Source: Peribacillus sp044761665
GTDB taxonomy: Bacteria; Bacillota; Bacilli; Bacillales; DSM-1321
Direction: 5' to 3'
NCBI RefSeq assembly: GCF_044761665.1
Contig: NZ_JBIWCW010000005.1
Span: forward strand, 1-64,000
DNA: 64,000 nt
The translations under genes and the position numbers were made by a program. Under the pieces are notes generated by a model. The model ran no database searches, was not told where the DNA came from, and was given only the letters and a program-made list of their open reading frames with translations. Below are positions 44,087-52,996 of the stretch, piece after piece (position 1 is the stretch's first letter; each line of letters starts with the position of its first letter).

Positions 44087-44212
44087 TTACCTATCTCCTA
44101 TCTACCATTTAGCCGTAATCTAACTTTATATTTATTATTTTACACGGAATTAAGGAAATCTACTACAATTAGCTTCCAAAAAATATTAATTAGCAAGGAC
44201 TTACCCTGAAAC

Positions 44213-44247
44213 ACTAAAAAACACCTGCTTTTTTAAGCAGATGCTTC
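44213..44247 (-). terminator. terminator after HTH gene
   Basis: On the minus strand CATCTGCTT / AAGCAGGTG with a short A-rich loop, followed by TTTTTTAG. Confidence 0.78.
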
Positions 44248-44286
44248 TTCGTCAAAGGCGTGTTTCTCTTCCTTGTCATAAAAGGT

Positions 44287-44520
44287 TCAATCTTCATCCT
44301 TAATATCTTTATCTTCCGGAATGGGCTCATTCGCCAATTCTTCCACTAGCATTTTATATTTCTCAAGCTGCTCGAAGTGTGTTTTGAACTGATCCTTGTA
44401 GACCAATATTACCCCTTCACCGTCATCCACAACTCGTATTTTCCCTTGTAATATTAAATTTTCCACATATGGGATGGATACTGATAAATAATCAGCCGTT
44501 TCCTCTACTGTCAAATACAC
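44287..44520 (-). CDS. excisionase-type helix-turn-helix protein
   Basis: Protein of about 77 residues with a MerR/excisionase-like HTH at the N-terminus (YLTVEETADYLSVSIPYVENLILQGKIR) and an acidic tail. The GTG at 44532 overlaps GGAG, so the GTG at 44520 (MYLTVEETADYL) is preferred. No integrase or phage genes adjoin it; similar small HTH proteins occur as stand-alone chromosomal genes in Bacillus. Confidence 0.75.
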   Translation of the reverse strand: MYLTVEETADYLSVSIPYVENLILQGKIRVVDDGEGVILVYKDQFKTHFEQLEKYKMLVEELANEPIPEDKDIKDED

Positions 44521-44619
44521 TGATATCGTCACTCCTACTTATATCTTTATAGAGTTATTATAGCAGTAGTTTCTTCTTTCTGCTTTTCCGTCGCTGCCCG
44601 ATTATTCGTTGTCTTTGAA

Positions 44620-44656
44620 TGGAAAGGACCTTTCCCGGATTGAGAAAGGCCCTCAT
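44620..44656 (-). terminator. terminator after Ig-like protein gene
   Basis: On the minus strand GGGCCTTTC / GAAAGGTCC with a loop of about 9 nt, then TTTCC; T-run modest. Confidence 0.65.
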
Positions 44657-44657
44657 T

Positions 44658-45662
44658 TTATTTCACGGTCACGTTGACCGTCTTGCTATTCCCGGCTTTA
44701 TCGGTTGATACAACCGATAACTTTGTCTTTTTCTTTTGCTTTTTCATGCTCACTTTATACTTGCCGTTTTTATCGGCTGTTGTTTTTCCAAGAACCTTGG
44801 ATCCCGCTTTCACCTGTACTTTTGCTTTTGCCTCGGTTTTTCCAGAAACCGATTTACTTGAACTCGTTACTTTGCCGACTGTAAGTGTCTTAGGTGCCGT
44901 CACGTCTTTTACCGTCGTTTTGACTGGAGTGGATTGAATTTTTTTACCTCCATCTGACCATGTAGACCAAACAGATACTTTCGTTCCAGCTTTTTGTTTA
45001 GCGATTTTGACGGAATATTTACCGCTCGATGTTATCTTCGTGCCCTTTTTGTTGATGATCGTATTGTTTACCTTAACGAAAACCGTCGTACCTTTTTCCG
45101 CTTCCCCGGTTACCTTCGTATCCTTATCGCCGACTTTTTTAATGGTCGGTCCTGTCATGGTCGCCGCTACTGCATATTCTTCCTGGCTTTTCAAAGTACC
45201 CGTGTCTTTCGCTTTGATATAATACGTTCCGGGATAAACGGAGTATATTTTTGCATCCATATTTTCTATACGATCGGAACTCTCCATATTTACTGCTTTA
45301 TTTTTCGAATTATACAAAGAAAAATTCAGTGGACTATTAAACTCAGTTAAGCCGAAAACAACTAAGAAACCATAATGCTTCACTTTAATTTTATAATAAT
45401 CCACATCTTTGGCTTTATTGAAAATACCGAGACCAAATTGCTCCATACCTATTGAATTTGATTTTTTAGTCGTATTATTCGGTTCTTTTTCAATGACATA
45501 TTCATTTGCCATCCGTTTGTATGATTGTTTATGTACACTCTCAAAAGAATTTTTAAGTCCTGATCCCTTTTCCACTGAACCCGTTGCAGCTCCAACAGCG
45601 CCTAAATTAACCGTAATTAGTCCGAATACCATTGCCAGAATCAAGATAAATGACTTTTTCAT
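44658..45662 (-). CDS. secreted protein with PPC-like and bacterial Ig-like domains
   Basis: 334 residues. Signal peptide MKKSFILILAMVFGLITVNLG, cleaved near AVGAATG. Residues about 60-160 resemble a pre-peptidase C-terminal domain (EKEPNNTTKKSNSI, YYIKA). The rest is two bacterial Ig-like modules of about 85 residues, each with GKYKVSMKK / GKYSVKIAK strands. No catalytic domain and no sortase signal. Probably extracellular or wall-associated; the binding partner is unknown. Confidence 0.78.
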   Translation of the reverse strand: MKKSFILILAMVFGLITVNLGAVGAATGSVEKGSGLKNSFESVHKQSYKRMANEYVIEKEPNNTTKKSNSIGMEQFGLGIFNKAKDVDYYKIKVKHYGFLVVFGLTEFNSPLNFSLYNSKNKAVNMESSDRIENMDAKIYSVYPGTYYIKAKDTGTLKSQEEYAVAATMTGPTIKKVGDKDTKVTGEAEKGTTVFVKVNNTIINKKGTKITSSGKYSVKIAKQKAGTKVSVWSTWSDGGKKIQSTPVKTTVKDVTAPKTLTVGKVTSSSKSVSGKTEAKAKVQVKAGSKVLGKTTADKNGKYKVSMKKQKKKTKLSVVSTDKAGNSKTVNVTVK

Positions 45663-45958
45663 AATTCTCTCCTTTTTTATTAAAAGATTTTTCCCATTTC
45701 ACCTTTCCCCGAATAAATAAATATAAGAAGTTTACCTCACCTCTTTACCCGCACTTATAAAGAAAATAAACCCTCTTTTACCAAAATATACTAATTATTA
45801 TCTTTTTCGTAAAGGTACTAAAGAATGATATATCCTCCTTATTACCTGGTATGTCGGTTCAATGGAAAATATAAGTTGGTAACCTCTTATAAATCCATGT
45901 GATTACGTGTAAAATAATGGTAATGTAGTAGTTCTATAGAGTAGGAGGAGTGAACAAA
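45663..45958. other. divergent intergenic region
   Basis: AT-rich region between two divergent genes. It should carry both promoters. No repeat, RNA or additional gene recognised. Confidence 0.5.
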
Positions 45959-46885
45959 ATGACCTTCATTTATGTCATGCTTGCAGCCATTCTCACTATC
46001 CTTGTGGTTATCCTGGTAAAACGGAGAAGTGAACCCGTTCGGATGGAACGGTATCAGCAGGAGTTTCGCGGAAAGTATGAAGAGACACTTAACGTCCAGC
46101 AGACGGAAATCGTCTCGGAAGTATTAATCGAAAAGCTTAATCAGGCTATGGATACCGAGTATATGGAAAGGGTCAATACAGATTTCCGGATGCAACATCC
46201 TCGTTATTCACAGAATCAAGTCAACGAGCTATGGCGAGAATTAAAACGGTATTTCATCATGACTGCCGTGTTCGGGAAAATTGAAATGTTTCATGCCACC
46301 ATCGATGAACTTTGGCATATCATGCTGCATGATAAAGCGAAATATGATGCGTTTTGCCATAACTTCCTCGGCCAAATGATCCAACACCACCCTCACTCGA
46401 TGCCTGCCTTTAAGCCTGTAGAACGTACCCAGTTCGATTTTTACTATGTACAGCTGTTTACGGTTGATTCCGCCTCGATTCAAAAATGGGGGAAGTTCTT
46501 CAAACATGATAAGGCGACTGCCTTACTCCATGATTTTAAAACACTCGAAATAGATCAATTGAAGAAGAAATACATGCGGAAGCCGACGAGTACGGAGGCG
46601 GAAAAGACCTTCGAAATGTTCACGGCCTTCATGAAAGAAGAACATACAAGATTGATTGTCGATTGGGAGAAACGGTACCATCAGACGGACTATGCTGCTC
46701 CTGCTTACTTCATCTATGCAAGTTCCGATAATCACGATGTAGACTTCAAGTATTTATTCGGTGATGATTTCACCAAATCGCACAATGATACACATCATCC
46801 TAATGGCCATGGCAGCGATCATGGCAGTTACGATAGTGGATCCGATTCCTCCAGTTGCTCTTCTTGCAGCTCATGCTCATCCTGA
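45959..46885 (+). CDS. membrane-anchored protein with Ser/Cys-rich tail
   Basis: 308 residues starting MTFIYVMLAAILTILVVILVKRR, a single N-terminal anchor. The middle has an IDELWHIMLHDKAKYDAFCHNFLG motif, similar to the D-x2-WH pattern of glycine-rich-domain (DUF1399) proteins. It ends in SDSSSCSSCSSCSS, a Cys-Ser tail shared by some bacterial surface-related families. The ATG at 45959 is preferred over the GTG at 45950 because the latter overlaps GGAGGAG. Function unknown. Confidence 0.7.
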   Translation: MTFIYVMLAAILTILVVILVKRRSEPVRMERYQQEFRGKYEETLNVQQTEIVSEVLIEKLNQAMDTEYMERVNTDFRMQHPRYSQNQVNELWRELKRYFIMTAVFGKIEMFHATIDELWHIMLHDKAKYDAFCHNFLGQMIQHHPHSMPAFKPVERTQFDFYYVQLFTVDSASIQKWGKFFKHDKATALLHDFKTLEIDQLKKKYMRKPTSTEAEKTFEMFTAFMKEEHTRLIVDWEKRYHQTDYAAPAYFIYASSDNHDVDFKYLFGDDFTKSHNDTHHPNGHGSDHGSYDSGSDSSSCSSCSSCSS

Positions 46886-46912
46886 TTCAAAGTCCTTCGG
46901 GGCTTTTTTTTC
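46886..46912 (+). terminator. terminator with UUCG loop
   Basis: Stem AAAGTCC / GGGCTTT closed by a TTCG tetraloop and followed by a T-run, directly after the Cys-tail gene. Confidence 0.85.
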
Positions 46913-46932
46913 GTTGCGACCAGTCATGAAAA

Positions 46933-46959
46933 AAAACTAATAGGTTGCCCTATTAGTTC
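46933..46959. repeat. 27-bp direct repeat, copy 1
   Basis: AAAACTAATAGGTTGCCC plus nine bases; includes a perfect 9-bp hairpin ACTAATAGG / CCTATTAGT. The second copy at 47235-47261 differs at two positions. Confidence 0.75.
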
Positions 46960-47081
46960 AGTTTGTTCGACAAAAGGGCATCGCCCTTTTTTAAAAAATT
47001 CCCTTAGATTAATCATCCAACCTATACTCTTTTGCCCGCGAAACACTTCGAATATATAGATTTTACTTGATGATAACGCAA

Positions 47082-47190
47082 AGTTGATTGGAACGGAAGG
47101 TACGAGACTCCTGCGGGAAATGCACTTCAGCGAAGCCGAGGAGGCTCCCCGACCGCCCGCGGAAAGCGAGTTCCTGAAGTGGAAATCTAC
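47082..47190. repeat. Bacillaceae-type intergenic repeat element
   Basis: GC-rich element of about 110 bp beginning GTTGATTGGAACGGAAGG and containing GAGACTCCTGCGGG, GAGGAGGCTCCCCGACC and CGCGGAAAGCGAG. I recognise this wording as a dispersed non-coding repeat common in Bacillaceae genomes; its name and mechanism are not known to me. It is clearly richer in GC than its surroundings. Confidence 0.65.
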
Positions 47191-47234
47191 TTCTAATTGT
47201 CAAACACATTTTTCATCGAGTATGTCTACAGTCT

Positions 47235-47261
47235 AAAACTAATAGGTTGCCCCATCAGTTC
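47235..47261. repeat. 27-bp direct repeat, copy 2
   Basis: Second copy of the 27-bp repeat, overlapping the stop codon and the last codons (WN) of the giant membrane protein gene. The two copies enclose the GC-rich repeat element. Confidence 0.75.
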
Positions 47262-50200
47262 CAACGGTTGAACCAATTTTTGATTCGTTGTTTATTCTTT
47301 TCGAGCACTTCCTTCGATGTTCGATTGTCTTTTTGTTTTTTCCATTCAAAGAAAGAGGCGATGGTGATGAGTAGCCCTCCGCCGATGATTAAGTATAACC
47401 ACCATGGCATTTGTCCCCACATCGAATTCGTATTCATATAGATGTTGAACAAAATGGTTACCGTCCCTGCCAAGAAATACGATTTGTATTTCATCGTGAA
47501 TCCAAGGAGTATGGCCGCTAAAGAAATCGTTCCGATAATGAGCGCATCGTTTAGGGTGTTACTTGCCATTGCGTCGCCTATCAAGACGATGAATAGGGCA
47601 AAGACAATACCCATCTCGATATACTGTGTGACCTTCCCTTTATTAAAGACTTTCCGTAACAAAATGGTACTGATGATAAAGAGTGGCAGTATCTCTGCCT
47701 CTACCTCCAGGACATCCGGAATCGAAAGTTTATCGATGATGACCCAATATGGATACAGACTGAGCGCAATGGAAGCTGCCCCATACAATTTCCTTTCCTG
47801 CAAACCATACGTCATGCCCCGCAACAGGATGAAATAAACCGGAATTAAAACAGAACCGAAACATTCTAGAATAATAGATTGTTGTTCACTTTGATGTATA
47901 TCTAAATTCATCGCTAAAAGGAACAGGAAACCGTATATCCGGTAAAAATCTATTCGTGTGATCATGACGCCTTTTTCCACGATTCCACTGAAGTATTTTC
48001 TGCTTACCCATACTAGTACGGCCGTACATCCGACAAGGACCAAGGTTCCAATGAAACGGTCTAACGAGCTTGCATAGGCTGTGATGATCAAGTACGGATA
48101 CAATCCAAGAATCCCCGTCAGCAATGCGTAGATTTCCCTCTCCTTCACAGAAATCGTAAAGCTTCTCATCAAGATGAAATAGCCAATCAATAAGCAAGAC
48201 ACGAGAACCCTAAGCAGCCAATACGTCGCCTCATTCGTAAATACTTCCACATTCATGGCCAGCAAAAATAACAACCCATAAATTCGGTAGACATCCACCT
48301 TGATTCCCGCTTCGACCTTCATTAGCAATCCCTTATACTGGTACCTGCTTAAAAGGACCATCACTAGCACACATGCGAAAAGAACTAATTCACCCGTTAA
48401 AAGTGAAACCGTATGAATGTAATCCACGATGCTCTGGAACGGATACAGACTGAGGATCATTGCAAGAGCAGAATAGATCTTCCTTTCTTTCCGATTACTT
48501 GTAAGGCTTCGAATCAGGATGAAATACCCTGGGATCAATAGCGCTACAAGGACTTGTAAAAGTGGATAAGATGGTCCGCTCGCCTGCACTTCCCCATTCA
48601 TGGCCAATAAGAACAATACCCCATAAATCCGGAATGCATCGATTGCCGTCCCCGTTTCATCCTTCTTAAACAACCCTTTGAAATAGTGCCTACTCAGTAA
48701 CAGCATCACGACCATACCGAAGAAAAGAACAATCAAACCTGTCAGGAGCGGAAGCGAGTGGACATAGTCCCATATGTTGAAAAATGGATACAAACCGATG
48801 ACCGCCGCTATACCTGAATAGAGGCCCCTTTCCAATCTGCCTATCGTAAAGTTTCTCATCAAGAAAAAGTAAACCGGAAGCAATACTGATATGAAGATGT
48901 TCAATATCTCAAATTCTGATCCACCCCAAAAGACTTTCCAGTTCATATCAAGTAAAAATACCAATCCGAATATCCTGTAAAAATCAATCTCATGCCCTTT
49001 TCCCACTTGCTTGACCAAGCTAGTAAAATAGCGTTTACTCATCAACGCCATGACAACAACGCAGGCAAACAAGACGAGCATTTCTGGAATCATCGATAAA
49101 GTGTCCGCATACAACCCATACAAGATGAAAAACATACCGAGTGGCACAACCACAAAGTTTTGCCAGTTCCTCTTCATGAGCAGGTACCAAGCAAAGAGTA
49201 GCTGTACTGTCACCAATCCGACCCAAATGATTTCCCGATTGAGTGGGAAACCATATAAAGATATTTCCAAAATCGAAACAGCAGCCGTGATATGAAGAAA
49301 TGAAATCAGATAAAACTCGATGATATCTTTCCATCGTTTTTGTGAGGCCACCCATAAAACCGTAATGACTCCCGCCGTGATCATCAAACAAATCGAATAA
49401 ACGAATGTTGTTTGCTCGATATTCGTAAAGAACATACGGACTTGAAGGAACAGAACGGTAAATCCAAGGTACGTAAAGACGAACCTTTCCCATTTCACAT
49501 GGGTACGCAGTGCACTCAAGTAGATGAGTGATTGTGTGATATACAGGAATGGTGAACGATCAGTACTCATGATGAAGATAAATCCTAGCGGTATGGCAAT
49601 TAGGTTAGCCAAGTGGCTCGAATAAAGGAAATACCGCCTTCCATTTTGTGAATACCTCCCAATCACTTCTCCAATAAGGAAAAAGATGAATGGGCCAAAT
49701 AACATAAAAGCAATCCGATATGATGTCTCGCTAAAATTGAAAACTTCATACAGTGACCCATATAATGCAGCACTCGTTATCATGACCGGAAGCCAATAGA
49801 GAGATCTACGGTGTAAATAGACGGACCATCCATTTATAGCTGTCGCAACCGCCAATAAACCCGTGACTTCCAAAGGACTCGACATACCATATCCCACCAA
49901 AAGGAATGACAAGAAGGACAGGATCTGGCCACTATAGAAAAAGACGGGAAAGAACATGCCGAATGACTTCTTCAAAGCGTACCCCGCTCCTATAGAGATC
50001 AAGGCGACCATCATTACATGCATACTGATCGTTACATTAAGATGAAACCAATCGCTTCTTTCCATTAAGTACGGATAAAAGGCAACAAGCCCCAAAGAGA
50101 AAGCAATCGGAAAGCCATATACACTAGCTTCCTTAATCGGCTGCGCATCGTCTTTAAGATAGGTAAGGAAGAAAAGGACGGATAAAACCACAAGACCGGT

Positions 50201-51976
50201 GCCTACTTCTAGCCAGGCCATCTCACTAAATTTACTCGTCAATATTCCCGCCAGAATAAAGGAAGAAATAAGCAAGACACTCTGCTTAAACAAACTGTAC
50301 CTTGCGTGTCGATTATATACATACAGACCAAGATACAAGATGACCTGAAGGATGAACATCACATTCAGAACAGTAGAAAAAGAGAGTGAAAAGGCAAGAC
50401 AAAGATAAAAACACGCCAAATTAAAGACAGCATAGGCCGGATATGTGAAGTACTGGTTTTTCGTATGAAGGGCAACGTAAACAAGTTGGGCACTTAAGAT
50501 CATCAGAGCGAAAAAAATCTGGGCGTAGTTTTCCTGAAACGCCATCGCATTTATATATAGGAAAACGATCCCGCATTCGATCAAGCTTGTTACCTTAAAA
50601 TTCTTGGCTAGTCCAGCCTCCTTCTTTTTGTCCATATACGCGGAAAGCGCCATGAAGATCAGCGGGATACTCGCATAAGCAATGACCGTAAAGTCGCTTA
50701 ATACAGAGTTAAAGACAAAATGGATATATCCATAAGTGAAGATGAAATTAAACGCAAGCTCATGATATTTCTTATGGAATTTCACCGCCAGTATCAAAAA
50801 CAAGGTAGAGATGATCATCAGTGTAATCGAATAAACCAAGTTACTTGAAAATAACGTGAACACGACAAAACTTTCCACGAAGATCTTAAACTGGATGAAT
50901 CGAAAAACATATGGCTTGAACAGGGCCAAGACTTCGCGATTCTTTAGTTGCTCGACGTTCCACACCAATAATAAATTGAATGTGCTGACCGCCAATAACA
51001 TCCACTCGATTGTCGGAGTCAAATAGGCAAACCCGAAATAACAGGTGATCGCAAACGTAAGTATGGAAATGAATATGAATATTTTCGACTTAAAGTACGC
51101 CGCAATTCTGTAATAGATCCCTAAGCAAAGGACACCGCCTAGAAAGCCAAGCAGGCCTCTTCCCCCACCATCCAGCGATAAATACTCTCCGAAAATCTGA
51201 TAATAGGAAGCTGATAAAATCGTAATTGGAATAAATAAACTAGCCAATGTCAGAAAAGCAAAAGAAGTTTGTTCGATTTTCAGCTTGGACGCGATATAGG
51301 CCATGCCTGTGAATACGACAGACACCATCCCGATGAAGATAACCTTCCATACCGCATTCAAGTTCCCCCATGAACTGGTTGCCAGAATCAACCCACCAAA
51401 CAGGAGCAGTATGACCCCGGTAAGGAGAACGACGGAAATATTCCTTTCCCGTATTTGCTCCGGCGTCTTTTTCGGTTTTTCCGGTCGAACCACCTTTTCT
51501 TTGGGAAGCGTCCGTGGTTTTGTCATTGGTGCGCTTGCCCTAACTAGTTCTAATCTACCTGGGGCAATAGGTTCCTTTATAGGGCTCTCACCTTTGTTTC
51601 CTACAGCCGGTTCCTGGGCTTTCGAAAGGTTTTTCATACCCATTTGTTCGGTAAGATCCTCTTTTATGATAGGTGTTTGTGGGAATGGTTTCTCTTCCTT
51701 TCCCTCCCCTTTGACGATAGGTTGAACGGGTGTTTCCTTATTCTCAAGCTCCTGACTTTTTAAAGACGATTCTCTTTCAAGTTCAGCTTGCTTTCTTGCA
51801 TGATTCCGACGTTTTTCCTGATACCGTTCAAGTTGAACATGCCGGTCATATGTCCTGCTGATCCGGAGATATTCCGATTTAGGAATGAGCCGCTTTTCCC
51901 ATAAAGCTTCAAGCTCTTCTTGGAAAATCTGCTGTCTTCTTTCTACACCCATTTCCTCATTTGAAGAATCGACCAT
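47255..51976 (-). CDS. giant polytopic membrane protein with tandem repeats
   Basis: 1573 residues. The first about 170 are charged (coiled-coil-like ERYQEKRRNHARKQAELERESS, then a Pro/Lys/Glu linker). The rest consists of several dozen hydrophobic helices. It resembles large DUF2157-type or SCO7613-like membrane proteins of unknown function. From about residue 1000 to 1450 there are four modules with an exact 115-residue period, each starting YRIYG-LFLLAMN and ending LLSRHYFKGL, preceded by a partial module. TTG/ATG start region has GAAGGGG upstream. No enzyme motif seen. Confidence 0.8.
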   Translation of the reverse strand: MVDSSNEEMGVERRQQIFQEELEALWEKRLIPKSEYLRISRTYDRHVQLERYQEKRRNHARKQAELERESSLKSQELENKETPVQPIVKGEGKEEKPFPQTPIIKEDLTEQMGMKNLSKAQEPAVGNKGESPIKEPIAPGRLELVRASAPMTKPRTLPKEKVVRPEKPKKTPEQIRERNISVVLLTGVILLLFGGLILATSSWGNLNAVWKVIFIGMVSVVFTGMAYIASKLKIEQTSFAFLTLASLFIPITILSASYYQIFGEYLSLDGGGRGLLGFLGGVLCLGIYYRIAAYFKSKIFIFISILTFAITCYFGFAYLTPTIEWMLLAVSTFNLLLVWNVEQLKNREVLALFKPYVFRFIQFKIFVESFVVFTLFSSNLVYSITLMIISTLFLILAVKFHKKYHELAFNFIFTYGYIHFVFNSVLSDFTVIAYASIPLIFMALSAYMDKKKEAGLAKNFKVTSLIECGIVFLYINAMAFQENYAQIFFALMILSAQLVYVALHTKNQYFTYPAYAVFNLACFYLCLAFSLSFSTVLNVMFILQVILYLGLYVYNRHARYSLFKQSVLLISSFILAGILTSKFSEMAWLEVGTGLVVLSVLFFLTYLKDDAQPIKEASVYGFPIAFSLGLVAFYPYLMERSDWFHLNVTISMHVMMVALISIGAGYALKKSFGMFFPVFFYSGQILSFLSFLLVGYGMSSPLEVTGLLAVATAINGWSVYLHRRSLYWLPVMITSAALYGSLYEVFNFSETSYRIAFMLFGPFIFFLIGEVIGRYSQNGRRYFLYSSHLANLIAIPLGFIFIMSTDRSPFLYITQSLIYLSALRTHVKWERFVFTYLGFTVLFLQVRMFFTNIEQTTFVYSICLMITAGVITVLWVASQKRWKDIIEFYLISFLHITAAVSILEISLYGFPLNREIIWVGLVTVQLLFAWYLLMKRNWQNFVVVPLGMFFILYGLYADTLSMIPEMLVLFACVVVMALMSKRYFTSLVKQVGKGHEIDFYRIFGLVFLLDMNWKVFWGGSEFEILNIFISVLLPVYFFLMRNFTIGRLERGLYSGIAAVIGLYPFFNIWDYVHSLPLLTGLIVLFFGMVVMLLLSRHYFKGLFKKDETGTAIDAFRIYGVLFLLAMNGEVQASGPSYPLLQVLVALLIPGYFILIRSLTSNRKERKIYSALAMILSLYPFQSIVDYIHTVSLLTGELVLFACVLVMVLLSRYQYKGLLMKVEAGIKVDVYRIYGLLFLLAMNVEVFTNEATYWLLRVLVSCLLIGYFILMRSFTISVKEREIYALLTGILGLYPYLIITAYASSLDRFIGTLVLVGCTAVLVWVSRKYFSGIVEKGVMITRIDFYRIYGFLFLLAMNLDIHQSEQQSIILECFGSVLIPVYFILLRGMTYGLQERKLYGAASIALSLYPYWVIIDKLSIPDVLEVEAEILPLFIISTILLRKVFNKGKVTQYIEMGIVFALFIVLIGDAMASNTLNDALIIGTISLAAILLGFTMKYKSYFLAGTVTILFNIYMNTNSMWGQMPWWLYLIIGGGLLITIASFFEWKKQKDNRTSKEVLEKNKQRIKNWFNRWN

Positions 51977-52149
51977 CCAGAAACCCCTTCCTTCGCAATA
52001 GCTTATTTCCTATATTATGTATTCATCACTTCCGATAATAACAAAATTTACCTTATTATAGAATAGCAAAAGTGGAAAACTATGGTATAATTAAATAGTC
52101 TGAAAAGTTAATATACTTTAGACACTATTTGTTAAAGGAGGCGTTCATT

Positions 52150-52206
52150 ATGATAAACATAAGAAATTTTATCATTTTTACTTGTAAGGGGATTACGACT
52201 AATTAA
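52150..52206 (+). CDS. putative leader peptide of the acetyltransferase gene
   Basis: Short frame of 18 codons, MINIRNFIIFTCKGITTN, with a very strong ribosome binding site (AAAGGAGG, 8 nt). It ends 43 bp before the acetyltransferase start. Strong translation of a tiny peptide ahead of a gene whose own ribosome binding site is in a hairpin is the layout of erm/cat-type translational attenuators. The hydrophobic FIIF run resembles stalling segments only loosely. Confidence 0.55.
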   Translation: MINIRNFIIFTCKGITTN

Positions 52207-52221
52207 CAAAGTTTTTTAGCG

Positions 52222-52249
52222 TTTCCCCGAATTAGGAAAGGGGAAAATT
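52222..52249 (+). promoter_or_regulatory. hairpin sequestering the acetyltransferase RBS
   Basis: TTTCCCC (52222-52228) pairs with GGGGAAA (52240-52246), which belongs to the ribosome binding site AGGAAAGGGG. A GGGGA inside the leader-peptide frame (near 52188) could pair with the same CCCC, giving two exclusive structures. Confidence 0.55.
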
Positions 52250-52705
52250 ATGAATACAGAGAATGTGAAAATTGTAGAATTAAATGCAAAAAACTGGTAT
52301 GACTGCTGTGAATTAGAGGTATCAACAGAACAAAAAGAATATATAGAGCCGAATGCAATATCAATAGCACAATCTAAGTTTGAGCATACATTAAAACCAT
52401 ATGTTATATATTTTGAAGAAAAAGTAGTTGGCTTTTTAATGTACAATTCTATTCCTGAGGAACTTGATGGCTATTGGGTATATAGGATAATGGTAGACAA
52501 GGAATACCAAGGCAAGGGCATTGGTAAAGAGGCAACGAGGTTAATGATGAAAGAGATGGCTAAATTGCCGAATGCAAAAAAAATAGTGGTAGGTTATCAC
52601 CCAGAGAATTTAGGAGCCCATTCCTTATACTCAAGCCTCGGGTTTATGGACCAAGGCGATCGGTTCGGGAAGGAAATGGCAGTCATTAAACATATAAACG
52701 ATTGA
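52250..52705 (+). CDS. GNAT family N-acetyltransferase
   Basis: 151-residue acetyl-CoA-dependent acetyltransferase. The CoA-binding motif A is VDKEYQGKGIGKEATRLMM; the C-terminal ENLGAHSLYSSLGF is typical of the polyamine (BltD/PaiA/SpeG-like) and small-molecule branch. The acceptor is unknown. The gene and leader are more AT-rich than most neighbours, which may mean recent acquisition. Control by a leader peptide is suggested by the sequence upstream. Confidence 0.85.
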   Translation: MNTENVKIVELNAKNWYDCCELEVSTEQKEYIEPNAISIAQSKFEHTLKPYVIYFEEKVVGFLMYNSIPEELDGYWVYRIMVDKEYQGKGIGKEATRLMMKEMAKLPNAKKIVVGYHPENLGAHSLYSSLGFMDQGDRFGKEMAVIKHIND

Positions 52706-52774
52706 TAAGCTAGCGACTTTCTGGTCCTCTTTTATCTATAAAACCTTCAACTAACCGGTGCTATAGAACAAGTA

Positions 52775-52815
52775 AAATGAGCTTGGGATACATTTCCCAG
52801 CTCATTTTTTTGTGC
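52775..52815 (+). terminator. terminator after acetyltransferase gene
   Basis: Stem AAAATGAGCT.GGG / TCCC.AGCTCATTTT with one mismatch, followed by a T-run. Confidence 0.85.
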
Positions 52816-52996
52816 GTAATTATATCACCTTTACCATAGCCTTCCCTTTTGTAACTAAAAAGAGGCAAACCGGATATTTCCCCTACTCCTCGCTCATGAT
52901 TTTTTTTACCGGCATGCTACTTTTTCCTTTTCGAAGTTTATATAGACAGTGAACCCAAAATAAACTTTTGATGAGCCAAAAAGGAGCCGATGACTG

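Noticed and set aside
44287..44520. Prophage excisionase
   Set aside because: No integrase, attachment repeats or phage genes nearby; only an HTH resemblance remains.
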